In this document: in pieces, positions 32,835 through 42,813 of the stretch
Layout: the number at the start of each line of letters is the position of its first letter
How positions within the stretch are numbered: position 1 is the stretch's first letter
Assembly: GCA_003971905.1 (NCBI GenBank)
Contig: RSEE01000002.1
Coordinates: 1,240,001-1,304,000, forward strand
DNA: 64,000 bases
Source of the DNA: Moniliella sp. 'wahieum'
Lineage: Eukaryota; Basidiomycota; Moniliellomycetes; Moniliellales; Moniliellaceae
Direction: 5' to 3'
Program-made: the position numbers and the translations under genes
The notes under the pieces: generated by a model
What the model was told of the DNA's origin: nothing
The model's input: the letters and a program-made list of their open reading frames with translations, nothing else
The model's database searches: none

Positions 32835-34157
32835 ATGACACTCGCTTTCCACGCGCCTCTGCGCCCTGCGCTGCCTCTGTCCTTGGGCGGACGCACCCGC
32901 TCTGCTCCCCTCGCCCCCCCGTCCACTCGTCGCTTGCCTGCCCGTCCGCGCATCATCATCGCCCTCGCCATCATCATCCCCATCGCCATCCCCATCGCCA
33001 TCGCCATCGCCAGCCACCCCACCCCACCCCCACGCATGTCCTTTGCCTCCACCGCCATCAAGAGGCACAACCCTCTCTCCCCCTCCCCACGGCCCCCGCC
33101 CCCGCCCCGAGACGCCTTGGCTGCCCCCCACCAGCCTGTTTCCATCTCCGCCTCCATGCCCATACCCATACCCAGCTCCACTCCCCCCCGCCCCCTCCTC
33201 GAGCCAGCTGACGATCTGCTGGAGCAGCCTCATCCCCCGATCGCCTCGGCTTCCTTCCGTGCTGAGCCCATGCCCTCGCCAGGATCTACCTCGCTCCCCC
33301 CTCTGGTCTCAGCCCACAGAGCTGCCCGCCTCAACGGTGCAGCGCGAGATGCATGCGTATTTTGTCCGCTGTTCGCCACTGTTCTTTACCCGATTCTTGC
33401 GTTTCCTCCGTCTGATGACCACACGCTTCTTACCACGTATTCTGCCGTGGGAGGGCCAAGAGGCCGCGTCGCTGCGGGCGGTACGGGCACTGCAAGTACG
33501 CGCGCACGCGGCCGAGACGATTACGCATGTATTATCGCGCCATGCCCTGCCCCCCACTGCGGGCAGGGGCGCTGCGCTGGCTGCTCTAGCCGCAGTACGT
33601 GCCCGGCCAAGCCAAGTCGATGGCCCTACTGTCCTCACCGCTGCGCAGGCCTTTACCGAGGAACGCGTCCTGCTCTCCCTCCCGCGCACTGCTCTCCTCG
33701 CCCTCGCTCAGTTTCTCTCCCTCGCCTCTACCGGCAGCCTCTCCCTTACCTCGGCGGCAGATACGGCGGCGTCGCTGGGCTGAGTTTGGACGGATACCTG
33801 CGCTTCCTGGTGCGCCGGCACGTGTCGACGCTGCAGCGGGACGACCTGGTGCTGCACTTGACCTCGCTTCCCAGGCGCAAGGGCGACGTGCGCGCGGCGG
33901 CCAAGGAGAGGGGGCTGGACCTGCTGCTGCTGATGGGCAGTCGGGATGCACGCCTACGTGCGGCGCTGGCGGAATGGGTCGAGCTGCATGTGGAGCAGCG
34001 GATGGCGCCGACGCTGCTCGTGCTCGCTCTCGCCGTCGCGTCGGCGCGGGGGCCGCAGGTGGCGCCGGCGCACCTCACGGGGTTTGCCGCGCACCTGCAC
34101 ACGCTGCTTGTGCACACGCCGGGCGGGCTGGACGCGCCGCCGCCGCGGCTGTTCTGA
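32835..34157 (+). CDS. LETM1-domain mitochondrial protein
   Basis: The start MTLAFHAPLRPALPLSLGGR plus a run of Arg/Pro is a presequence-like N-terminus. Next comes a hydrophobic stretch of Ile/Ala/Pro (IIIALAIIIPIAIPIAIAIA), a likely inner-membrane segment. After frame changes the C-terminal half reads FTEERVLLSLPRTALLALAQ, then LSLDGYLRFLVRRHVSTLQRDD, an AAAKERGLDLLLL segment and LRAALAEWVELHVEQRMAPTLLVLAL. That is the order of the LETM1 ribosome-binding region: F-x-x-E-x-x-L-x-x-L-x-R, LRF-x-x-x, DD, ERG, LR-x-x-L-x-x-W, PxLL. LETM1/Mdm38 proteins act in the mitochondrial inner membrane in K+/H+ exchange and biogenesis. The family core N-terminal to FTEE is not well resolved here. Confidence 0.68.
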   Translation: MTLAFHAPLRPALPLSLGGRTRSAPLAPPSTRRLPARPRIIIALAIIIPIAIPIAIAIASHPTPPPRMSFASTAIKRHNPLSPSPRPPPPPRDALAAPHQPVSISASMPIPIPSSTPPRPLLEPADDLLEQPHPPIASASFRAEPMPSPGSTSLPPLVSAHRAARLNGAARDACVFCPLFATVLYPILAFPPSDDHTLLTTYSAVGGPRGRVAAGGTGTASTRARGRDDYACIIAPCPAPHCGQGRCAGCSSRSTCPAKPSRWPYCPHRCAGLYRGTRPALPPAHCSPRPRSVSLPRLYRQPLPYLGGRYGGVAGLSLDGYLRFLVRRHVSTLQRDDLVLHLTSLPRRKGDVRAAAKERGLDLLLLMGSRDARLRAALAEWVELHVEQRMAPTLLVLALAVASARGPQVAPAHLTGFAAHLHTLLVHTPGGLDAPPPRLF

Positions 34158-34484
34158 GCCTGGGGGGGAATGTTGCTTCGATCCCATCCATCGTCATGTA
34201 GACGCACCGGCTTGGTTGCTCGCCCACATAATAGCAGCGGGAATAAGGCCAGCGTAGCTTAGCTCAGCAGCCGCCCGCGTGGCAAGCGGGGCGGCCGTCT
34301 ACGACGAGAACTCCACCCACGCGTTTCGCTTCCCCGCCGCGCCCACACCTCGGCCTCCGCCTCCGCCGTCGCCTCCGCCGCCGCCCGCCGCCGCCGCGCC
34401 ACCCTGCCCGCTCCGCCTCGTCTCCGGCCGACGCCCCCTGCCCCTCTGTCGCTCTCGCTCTCGCTGCCCTGCGGTGTGTCGAGC

Positions 34485-36758
34485 ATGTCCGTGTCTGCGT
34501 CTGCCGCCCCCCCGCCGCGGCCACTGTGCTGTTTAGTCTCGACGACGAGCCCGACGCGCCACAGACCCAGCCTCCGCGCTCCCCCGCCCCGCCGCAGACC
34601 CAGCCTCCAGGCCTTCCCGCGCCGCCGCTTGGCTCGGAGGATGCCTGGACGCTCCCGCCGTCTGCCTCCCCCCACCCCCCCTCCGACAGGCAGGATGCGC
34701 TGCCTGCGTCCGTCCCTTCCTCTCGTTTTGGCCTCGGCCTCAAGTCCACCCTCTCCAGCCGCGAGGCTCACTTTGACGCCGACCCCGACGATCTGGACCC
34801 GGACGATGTGCGCGACCTGACTCCTTCCCCGCCAGTGCCCACCGAAGCGCGCGACGAGGCAAGCTTGGAGCAGGACCCTGTGCGGGGCACGCCCGAACGA
34901 TCCCGCGTGCCTGGCCATCGCGGTGCTGCCGCCACACGTAACAGCACCACGTCGGCCATTGATATTCCTCTGCTGCTCAACGAGGGCCTTGCCCGCGTGC
35001 AGGAGCAGATGCCCGTTCCCGACTGGCTCCGCCGTGGCGCCGGCACATTTGACGGCACCGTCAACATGGCCAACTCGATTTTGGGGGCTGGGATTGTAGG
35101 CTTGCCGTACAGCATGCGCGAGTCGGGGTTTGTGGCGGGGTGGTGCTGCTGGTGGGGCTGAGCTTTTTGACCGACTGGACGATCCGGTTGATTGTGTTGA
35201 ACGCCAAACTGTCGGGACGACGAACGTACATTGAGATTATGCAGCATTGCTTTGGTCCCCGTGGCTCGGCGGCCGTGTCGCTGTTCCAGTTTGCGTTTGC
35301 GTTTGGGGGCATGTGCGCGTTTTGCGTCGTGATTGGCGACACGATCCCGGCCGTGTTGGGAGCCATTTCGCGTTCGGCCGCCGACGGCGCATGGTGGGCG
35401 AACGGGGCTTTGTGATTTCGTTTTGCACGTTGGTCATCTCCTTCCCCCTTTCGCTCTATCGCAACATCGAGTCGCTTTCCAAGCGTCGGCGATTGCGCTC
35501 GTGTCAATGGTAGTGATCATTGCGTCGGTTGTGATTCGGGGCCCGATGATGCCGGCCGAACTCAAGGGCGACCCTTCGTTGCGCTTTACGGTGGTGTACC
35601 CCACCAAACTGATCCGCTCCATTGCGGTGATTAGCTTTGCGTTTGTGTGCCATCACAACTCGTTGCTCATCTATGGCAGCTTGAAGGAACCTTCGATGGA
35701 CAAGTTTGGCAAGGTAACCCATTACTCCACCTTGATTGCCGGCGTGGCAGCTACGACCATGTCGGTGGCTGGGTACTGGTCGTTTGAAGAAAAAACGCTG
35801 GCCAACGTACTCAACAACTTTCCTGCCGACGATACGTTGGTGAATGTGGCGCGCTTCCTATTTGGCGTCAACATGTTCACCACCTTCCCGCTCGAATGTT
35901 TTGTCTGTCGCGAAGTACTCGAAACGTACTTTTGGCCAGACGAGACGGCGGCCCTGGCCGCATCGGCGGACCAGGGCGGGGAGGAAACGTACGATCGAAA
36001 ACGACACTACATCCTCACCTCGGCCCTCGTCGTTAGCAGCCTCATCATTTCCCTCCTCACCTGCGACTTGGGCATTGTGCTCGAACTCACAGGCGGCCTG
36101 TCGGCCACCGCACTCGCCTACATTTTCCCCTCGGCCTGTTTCCTCAAGTTGAGCCACGACGCCTCGTCCCGCACCCGTACCCGCCCCGCCCACCACGCCC
36201 TTCCCCTGCCGCGCACGCCGACGGCGACGACGACAACGACGACGACAACGACGAACACTTGCCGCTCTACCCCGGCCCGTCCGGATCGAGGAACGGGTAC
36301 CACCCCATGGCCAGCGACGATCCCCGCCGACGCTCCAATTCGCTCGAGCACGTCGAACGCAGCCTGGGCCCAGCACAGGCTCCCGCACCCGACGACGCAT
36401 CCCAAGTCGACCCGAACGAAATCGAGTTGCCTCTCAAACCGGGCGCGGCGTACCACGTACCGGACGTCGACCCTGCTCCCTTAGCGCCGGCCGGCTCGGT
36501 GCCTGAGCCACTGCCTGAGGCCGAGTCGCTGCCGCTGCCGGTCCAACAAGAGCGCCGGGCTACCGCTGCGGTGGGCATCGGATCGGGCGGGGAACGTGTG
36601 CTGCCTCCCCGCGCCCGCCCACGGCCAACCTGGACCCACACCAAGTTGACCGCCGTCGCCACCGCCCTCTTTGGCGTCGTCGTCCTCGCTGTGTCGGTCG
36701 CCACGGCCGTGTCGGACTTGGTCCGCGGCCGCTCGGGCGAACGTCACACACGTGCTAG
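34485..36758 (+). CDS. Vacuolar-type amino acid transporter (AVT/SLC38 family)
   Basis: After an acidic, Pro-rich N-terminal tail (VLFSLDDEPDAPQTQPP...) and a Ser/Asp-rich block, the transporter core begins with GTFDGTVNMANSILGAGIVG, the AAAP/AVT TM1 signature, then PYSMRESGFVAG. Membrane segments include LLVGLSFLTDWTIRLIVL, AVSLFQFAFAFGGMCAFCVV, LVISFPLSLYRNIESLSK, VSMVVIIASVVIRG, IAVISFAFVCHHNSLLIYG, AGVAATTMSVAGYWSFEEK, VARFLFGVNMFTTFPLECFV and SALVVSSLIISLLTCDLG. A Ser/Asp-rich cytosolic loop of about 150 residues precedes the last segment (TKLTAVATALFGVVVLAVSV). Frame changes are near 34530, 35135, 35405, 35500 and 36160. Amino acid export or import across the vacuolar membrane is the family role; direction and substrate are unknown. 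Confidence 0.88.
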
Positions 36759-37392
36759 ATCCTCCTCCCGCTCGGCTGGGTTGGACTGGGTTGGGCTTGT
36801 GCCTGGTCGGGGGGGGCACGAAAACGGTAGGTTGGGTTCGGGTCGGTTGGGGTTGTGGGCCTGTCTGGAGGCGCGGGATGGAGGGTCTTTTTCCTTCCTC
36901 CTCCCTTCTTCCATCATGTATACTCCATCTGCCATCGTCCCTCTTCCCCCTTGCCCCCTCCCCTTTGCACCTCACCAAGGCGTTGGAGGGACAAGGATAG
37001 ACAGGGAGCAGCCTCGGATGCAGATCAGCACATCGCCGCCGTTGCACGCACTATACTAGCCCTCCTAATAGCACTTGCTAGCTAGCCCTCCTACTTTGAT
37101 CCTGCTGGTAGCGCTGCGAGTGGCGTGGCGTGGTAGTTGCAGGTAGTTGCATGATTCGTGATTCCCATCATCCATTCTTTTGCCCGCCGACGCCAATCTC
37201 GATCAGAACCAGGCCGGATGCAGCGGCAGACGAGTGTGCTGCCTCGCCGGCCGCTGCGCTGGCCCTATTTTGCAAGTGGTTCGTATTCCTGTAGTGGTTT
37301 GTCCTTGTCCAGGGTCCAGGCCGTCTTCGTGCTCTCGTAGGCCGCGGCGAGGGTCGCGCTCGCCACCGTCACTCGCGCGCTCCTCTGGCCTG
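36759..37392. other. Intergenic, no gene seen
   Basis: Mixed sequence between the transporter and the amidohydrolase, the latter's promoter. No domain-bearing frame. Confidence 0.4.
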
Positions 37393-38972
37393 ATGAGCTC
37401 CCGGCCCTGGCAGCGGCCCATCCCGCCCAAGGTCATCATTACCAATGCGTCGGTGGTGGATGTGGTGCACTGCCGTGTGTACCGCGCCTACGAGCTGCGC
37501 CTCGACGCTGGCAAGATCGTCTCGGTCGGGCCGGCGTCCGAGGCGCGCTGGGCCGATGCGGTCGTGTACAACGTCGGCGGCCGGTACGTGCTGCCGGGCC
37601 TGATCGACACCCACGTCCACCTCTTCTCGGCCTACGGCAATGTGAGCCTGCACGACGACGCTTCCGCCGACACGCCGTGGCGCACGCTCCGGGCCAGCTG
37701 GGCCGCCAAGGAGATGCTCCATCGCGGCTTCACCACCGTCCGGGACTGTGCCGGCTGTCCGCGCTCCTTTTCCGATGCGCAGCAGGACGGCCTGGTAGAG
37801 GGCCCGCGGATCTTTGTGTCGGGCAAGGCCATCTCCCAGACTGGGGGCCATGGCGACTTTCGCCTGCGCACCGAGGACCACCTCGTGCCGGCTCCTGTGC
37901 CGTGCACGATAACCCCACCCTGGCCCGCGTCGCCGATGGCGTGCCCGCCTGCCTCGCCGCCACACGCGACGAGCTCCGGCGCGGCGCCCATTTCATCAAG
38001 ATCTGTGGCACTGGTACGTCGAACCGAAGCGCTTGCTTGTTTCCGCCTTTCCCACCCCCCCAAGCGGCTGGCCCGGCGCCTCGGACCACCTCCCACTAAC
38101 CACCCCTGCTCTTGCTCTTGGTTGTGCGCTGCGCGCAGGCGGCGGTGTCGCCTCGCCCACCGACCCGATTGGTGCCGTCATGTTCACCAACGACGAATTG
38201 CAGGCCATCACCGGCACTGCGCGCCGGTACGGCAGCTACGCTACCGCGCACGCCTACACGTCCGAATCCGTCATGCATGCCATCAAGAATGGCGTGCGTG
38301 GGATCGAGCATGGCAACTTGGTGGATGACTTGACGCTGCGCTACATGGCCAAACACAATATCTCCCTCACCCCACCCTGGTTACATACTATGCCTTTGCT
38401 CGCCACCCCGACCGGCTCAGCCCCGACTTTCGGCGCAAGAACCAGCAGGTCATCACAGCTGGCCTCGACTGTCTTCGTCGTGCTCACGAGGCCGGGGTGA
38501 CCATCGCGTTTGGCACAGACCTCTTGTCGGACTTTCAACCGTGCGTATCCCCCACCGCTTTCCCTGTCTTGTAGCATACACCGTGCTCGCGCTCTCCTGG
38601 CCATGGGAGAAAGATCACTAACGCTGTCTGGGCTTACTCCCTGGCTGGACGGGCAGGATGCAATCGGAAGAATTCGCCATTCGGGCAACGGTCTTGCCGC
38701 GTGGGCGGTGGTGCAACAAGCGACATGCAACGCGACCGCAGCGGCCGAGGTGCTGGCCAAGCCGGCGTGCTGGGCACCCTCCAGGCAGGCGCGTGGGGGG
38801 ACGTGATTGTCTTGGCGGCCGAGGCGGGCAACCCGTTGGAGACGGTGGACCCACTGGTGCGCGGCGCACAGCACTCGTTGACCTCATCTTCCAACAGGGC
38901 CGCCTCGTCTTTGAACGTAACACTAGCCACGTCGTACGTCCCTCTCGCACGGCCGCTTCAACTTCCACTTAA
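37393..38972 (+). CDS. Metal-dependent amidohydrolase (imidazolonepropionase-like)
   Basis: The protein starts MSSRPWQRPIPPKVIITNA. It carries the amidohydrolase metal motifs: LPGLIDTHVHLF (first His pair), GAHFIKICGTG (bridging Lys), YATAHAYTSESV and NGVRGIEHGNL (metal His), and GVTIAFGTDLL (Asp). Substrate specificity cannot be read; fungal members hydrolyse cyclic amides or dipeptides. Introns at 38014-38138 (GTACGT, rejoining TGGGVASP) and 38541-38656 (GTGCGT, rejoining FQPMQSEE). Small frame breaks near 37905, 38395, 38700, 38760 and 38880. The C-terminus reads LIFQQGRLVFERN. Confidence 0.9.
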
Positions 38973-38987
38973 TTCTCCCTTCCCGCG

Positions 38988-39117
38988 GCCTTGCCTTGCC
39001 TTGTTTGGCCTTGCGTTGCGTTGCGCTATGTTGCGTTGCCTTGCGTTGCCTTGTGTTGCCTTGCGTTGCCTTGCGTTGCCTTGCGTTGTCTTGTCGTGCC
39101 TTGCCTTGCTTTGCCTT
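38988..39117. repeat. CCTTG/CGTTG pentanucleotide minisatellite
   Basis: About 25 imperfect 5-bp units, mostly CGTTG and CCTTG, starting 15 bp after the amidohydrolase stop. Strand asymmetry is strong: one strand is almost all C, G and T with few A. Confidence 0.9.
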
Positions 39118-39751
39118 CCCCCTTGTACCCCCGCTGGGACCCGAACTGGTTCCGTTGTTTCTTGCCCACCCATCAGAGGTATGGGATCTGAGATCCGATC
39201 GATCAGCTGATTTGGATGTCCTTGATCTCTCCCTCCTCTGACTTCGTCGCACATGTGCTTTGGATCGCACGCATCTCATCCATCTCGTGGTTCGATTATC
39301 TTCGTGTCTCATCCCTGGTCTTGGCTTTCTCTCACCCTTTCCTTTCCTTTTTCGTTCCTTTTTCGTTCCTTTCCTTTCTGTTCCTTGCCCTCCGTCTGTT
39401 GTTTGTCCCTTTGCATGCTACCGAACCTCGTTCTGAGCTGCCTTCTTCCCGTCCCCGTTCCATCCCCGTCCCCCTCGCTCTCCCCACGCCTACCATTTCA
39501 TCTTGTTCGAACCCCATCATGGCCGCGGCCAAAGACTAAGCGGGATTCAACTCGTACGCGTTCGCGGGATTAAGTTAAACCAAACGTACCCCCCACACCA
39601 CCTTGGGTTTCGTTGTGTGGGCCGTGGGGGTTTCCAGGCGGAAAAGCTGTGCGAGGCAAATGGGGGTGCCAGCCGGGGCGGGCACATCAACAAGGCGGGT
39701 AAGGAGAGAAAAATAGTGGAAAAGGGGATAACAGGAGGGGATAATAGATAG
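39118..39751. other. Intergenic between convergent genes, no gene seen
   Basis: T/C-rich, including TTTCC/TTCC repeats near 39340-39385. Holds the 3' ends of the amidohydrolase and DGAT2 genes. A 107-codon frame is a hydrophobic, repeat-derived translation. Confidence 0.4.
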
Positions 39752-41357
39752 CTAGTCGATCGTCAGTTCCTTGGTTCGGTTGGCTGCGTACTGGTCTTTC
39801 CATGTATCCCAGATCCTGGTGGCAAGCAAAAACAAGAAGAAAATGTGAGTGCGTGCTCTGTGCCACAGTACGATTCCCAGGGTCGTAGCGTCGACGCCAG
39901 CAGGGGGCATTGCACGTACCGTTTCAGTTCAGCAATGTAGCGTTCCTGGACGTCCTCAATTCCTGCGGGGTCGGGGCTTGTTTTGAACCGTTTCGATTGG
40001 CCGTCCGACACAGGCGACAATCGGGTGGCGAAAGGGCAAGAGACCAATATGGTAGTTGAACACGCCACGACCATGAAATAAGGGCAAAGTGAACCCAAAC
40101 AGGGCTTGGAAGCGCTTTTGAAAGCCATAGAGTGCGGTGCCCTTGTCGTTGGCCAGCTGGGCAAAATATCATTCTCCCCAAACGCAAAACGGGCACCAAC
40201 GCCGCCCCCATTGCGAATGGCAATCTTGATGAACCCCAACCGCCGGCGCAGGGTCAAGTCGGCCGTGCCCGGGTGCGCCTTCAGGCTCTCGGTTGCGCCT
40301 CCGACCACAATGGTAATGGAGCTGCCGGGCCCTTGGCGTAGGATCGCCTCGCAACTCGCTCGACTCACACTGCCAATGCCCAAGGACATGAGAAAGTCCC
40401 GGAAGAACGGCAACTTAAGTTGCTGGCCAGCGTGAGAAGGTGCGTGTGAATACCAGGAAAGGACGAGGCAAACTCGGTAGCGTCCGTGGCAAGTTGGCCA
40501 CCGCTCCCATGCCCACCACGCCGTGCGGGTGGTAGCCAAACAGGTACGGCTTGTCCGGCGGCAGGTCCACTGTCTGTTGTCGCACGCCGCGTTCCGGCCA
40601 GAGGAGCATGCCCAAAAAAGGTTAGTTCATATGGCCAGCGGACCCTGGGAGGGGGGGGTCAAACAAAAAAGGGATTGGGATTGGGATTGGGAGTGGGAGG
40701 GGGAGGGGTTACCTTGATGCAGCTGATGGGGTAGTACCCAGCAAAGTACTTCCAGAACTGGGCCTGGCGAAGCGCTGCGATGGGCCGGCCGCCATTCTCG
40801 GCGCCGTGTCGAAAAAGAAGACCAGATGAGGTACGGAAGGACCAACGGCCACAACAGGGGGATCGAACTGGGTCCCGAGTTCCCCAGGAGGCAGAGCACG
40901 GAGAGAGAGATAGTAAAGTCCATTTTCGGGGGCAGGGGGGAGGGGTTACCGGTCAGCTACGAGCCCTGCGCCACTGCCACTGCCACCGCCACCGCCACCG
41001 CACCAGTCAACAGCCAAGGCGTCAAAGCCAAGGCGGGATGGCGGGATGCGGAGTGGGGCAACGGGCGACGCGGGGACGGGGAGGGAGGCGTACCAGCAAA
41101 AAAGAAGAGGATGAGACGATGGGGATGCTCAGCCCCCAGAGGAAGACAGCGAGCGTTTTTCATCCGGCGGTGCCGCATGCTGACGGTGGGGACAAAGCGG
41201 AGCGAGTGCTGGCGATGCAGCTCGCGGCTGGCCGCGTCGGATGGTGGCTGGCCCTCCTCGCGTCGGCGTCGGCGTCGGGGCGGGGGGCAGCGGCAGCGGT
41301 GGGCGGCGGCGGGGGATGGCCATTGAGGTGCTGGGTGGGGGTGCGGCGGGCGGACAT
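39752..41357 (-). CDS. DGA1: Diacylglycerol O-acyltransferase 2
   Basis: DGAT2 makes triacylglycerol from diacylglycerol and acyl-CoA at the ER and lipid droplet. N-terminal low-complexity segment, then RMKTLAVFLWGLSIPIV-type residues after a frame repair, a hydrophobic hairpin (PLLWPLVLPYLIWSS), GYYPISCIK, then the catalytic KPYLFGYHPHGVVGMGAVAN with the HPHG motif, LPFFRDFLMSLGIGSVS, SSITIVVGGATESL, RRLGFIKIAIRNG, RFAFGEND, FGFTLPLFHGRGVF, EDVQERYIAELKR and WKDQYAANRTKELTID. Introns at 39816-39919 (GTACGT, rejoining ELKRIWDTW), 40574-40712 (CTAAC branch site and CAG, rejoining IKTVDLPPDK), and one starting 41093 (GTACGC). Frame breaks occur throughout. The N-terminal start is uncertain. Confidence 0.92.
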
Positions 41358-42813
41358 GGTGCTGGGAGGCAGGAAGGACGCGGCGGGCAAGGCGGGCGAG
41401 GCGGACGCAGGCGGCGTAAATTCGCGGTGGACCAGGGGTTAAGAGTGTGATACAGTGGGTCTGTGCGGGGCACAACAAAACGGCGGGGCAGCTGGATCTT
41501 ACCGTGTGGGTTAGACGTTCGTGGCGCCTTGGCCGCGTGCGCTGTCTGGCGTCCGTCTCGGCCTTCCAGCTGGGATGCCTTCTGTCTGCCTGCCGTCTGC
41601 CTTCCATCTGAGGTACCTTCCATCTGCCTTCCATCTGAGATACCTTCCATCGGCCTGCCATCTAGATACCTTCCATCTGCCTGCCATCTGCCTTCCATCG
41701 TTGTAGATACCTTCCATCGGCCTTCCAGCGCCTCCCCCGGCTGCGTGGGGCTGATGGCACGTGCTGCTGTGCGACCCATTGCGGCTGAGCCTCAGCGCTG
41801 ATGACCTGGCGAGGACTGCGTTGAGTTCAGGACTCCACTTGGTATACCGTACGGATGGTGCGGGGAGGACTACTCAGTAGAGGGAGTTATGATCGCTTCA
41901 GCCGCGTCGCATGGCAGACGACGCTGACGCGCGCGATGCGTGATGATGGGGCCAGGAGAGGGGTTTCACAGAACCGATTGCCACGCCCCGCTTAGCGCTA
42001 ACGCTTACCGGTTGGTTACCCCACCTCTCCTGCCTTGCCAACCAGCTCGGGGCGCAACAGAGAGAGGCACGCACCAGACCCTTCCACCCAACTCCAAACT
42101 TGCTTGCTTCGGCTCCCAGCCGGGGCGACCGACCCGGCGGTTGGAGCCGCTCACGCCCGCCTTGGGCCTCTCGGCGGCTGAGCCTCAAGCTTCCGCGGTC
42201 AACGTCCCCGAGAGGGTTGTCCGCACCCGACCGACACAGATAGCGGCCCGACCCCTTGTCTGCAATGCACGTCTTCTTCTCCCCCCACGCACCGATACCC
42301 CACACCAGACTCTCCCTCGTGGCTCCTCCTACCACACGGGGGCATACCGGAGGATGCTGGGAGGATGTCGCATGCCGGATGCTGCATGCTGGAGCGGATC
42401 CAGTGCGTAGCGCTCCTCTATATCGATTGGATGGCGGTCTGGTGGTGGCGGGCTGCCTAGTGCGCGCCCCGAAGCGCGTTCTCGGTGGTGCTGGCCGCTT
42501 TCAACTCGCTGCTCAGATGGTCGGTGACCAATGGTGGGTGATCCCGACGGCAGCTTCAAATGGCAATGCGCGTACGTAATGCGGCATGCGCGTCCCGCAC
42601 GGGGCCAGTGTGGGTGGGGGGTGCGTGGCTCGCCTGCGCCACCAGCCAGTCAACCGCCACGGCCAGTCCAGCATCCACCGTCACGCCGGCAGACACGCCT
42701 CGGCCACCACCGCCATTGCCTTGGCTCTCGCCGCCGCCACCACCACCACCACACCACCGCCTCCACCACCTCCACCCCTCCCCTCCCCCCCCCCCCCCTG
42801 CCCGCCCGCGGCC
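41358..42813. other. Intergenic between divergent genes; degenerate tandem repeat
   Basis: Holds the DGAT2 and dynein promoters. It includes the TTCCATC-type repeat array at 41564-41729 and a CCA/CCT-rich tract near 42730-42800 just before the dynein start. No gene seen. Confidence 0.4.
41564..41729. repeat. Degenerate tandem repeat of CCTTCCATCTG-type units
   Basis: About a dozen imperfect 10-12 bp units, with longer GATACCTTCCATC super-units. It overlaps low-complexity frames on both strands that should not be called genes. Confidence 0.85.

Noticed and set aside
39216-39539. 107-codon hydrophobic frame that could look like a membrane protein
   Set aside because: It is the translation of TTTCC/TTCC repeats; its hydrophobicity follows from composition.
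41511-41717. Repetitive frame (RWKADGRYL-type units)
   Set aside because: Direct translation of the degenerate tandem repeat; no start context or homology.
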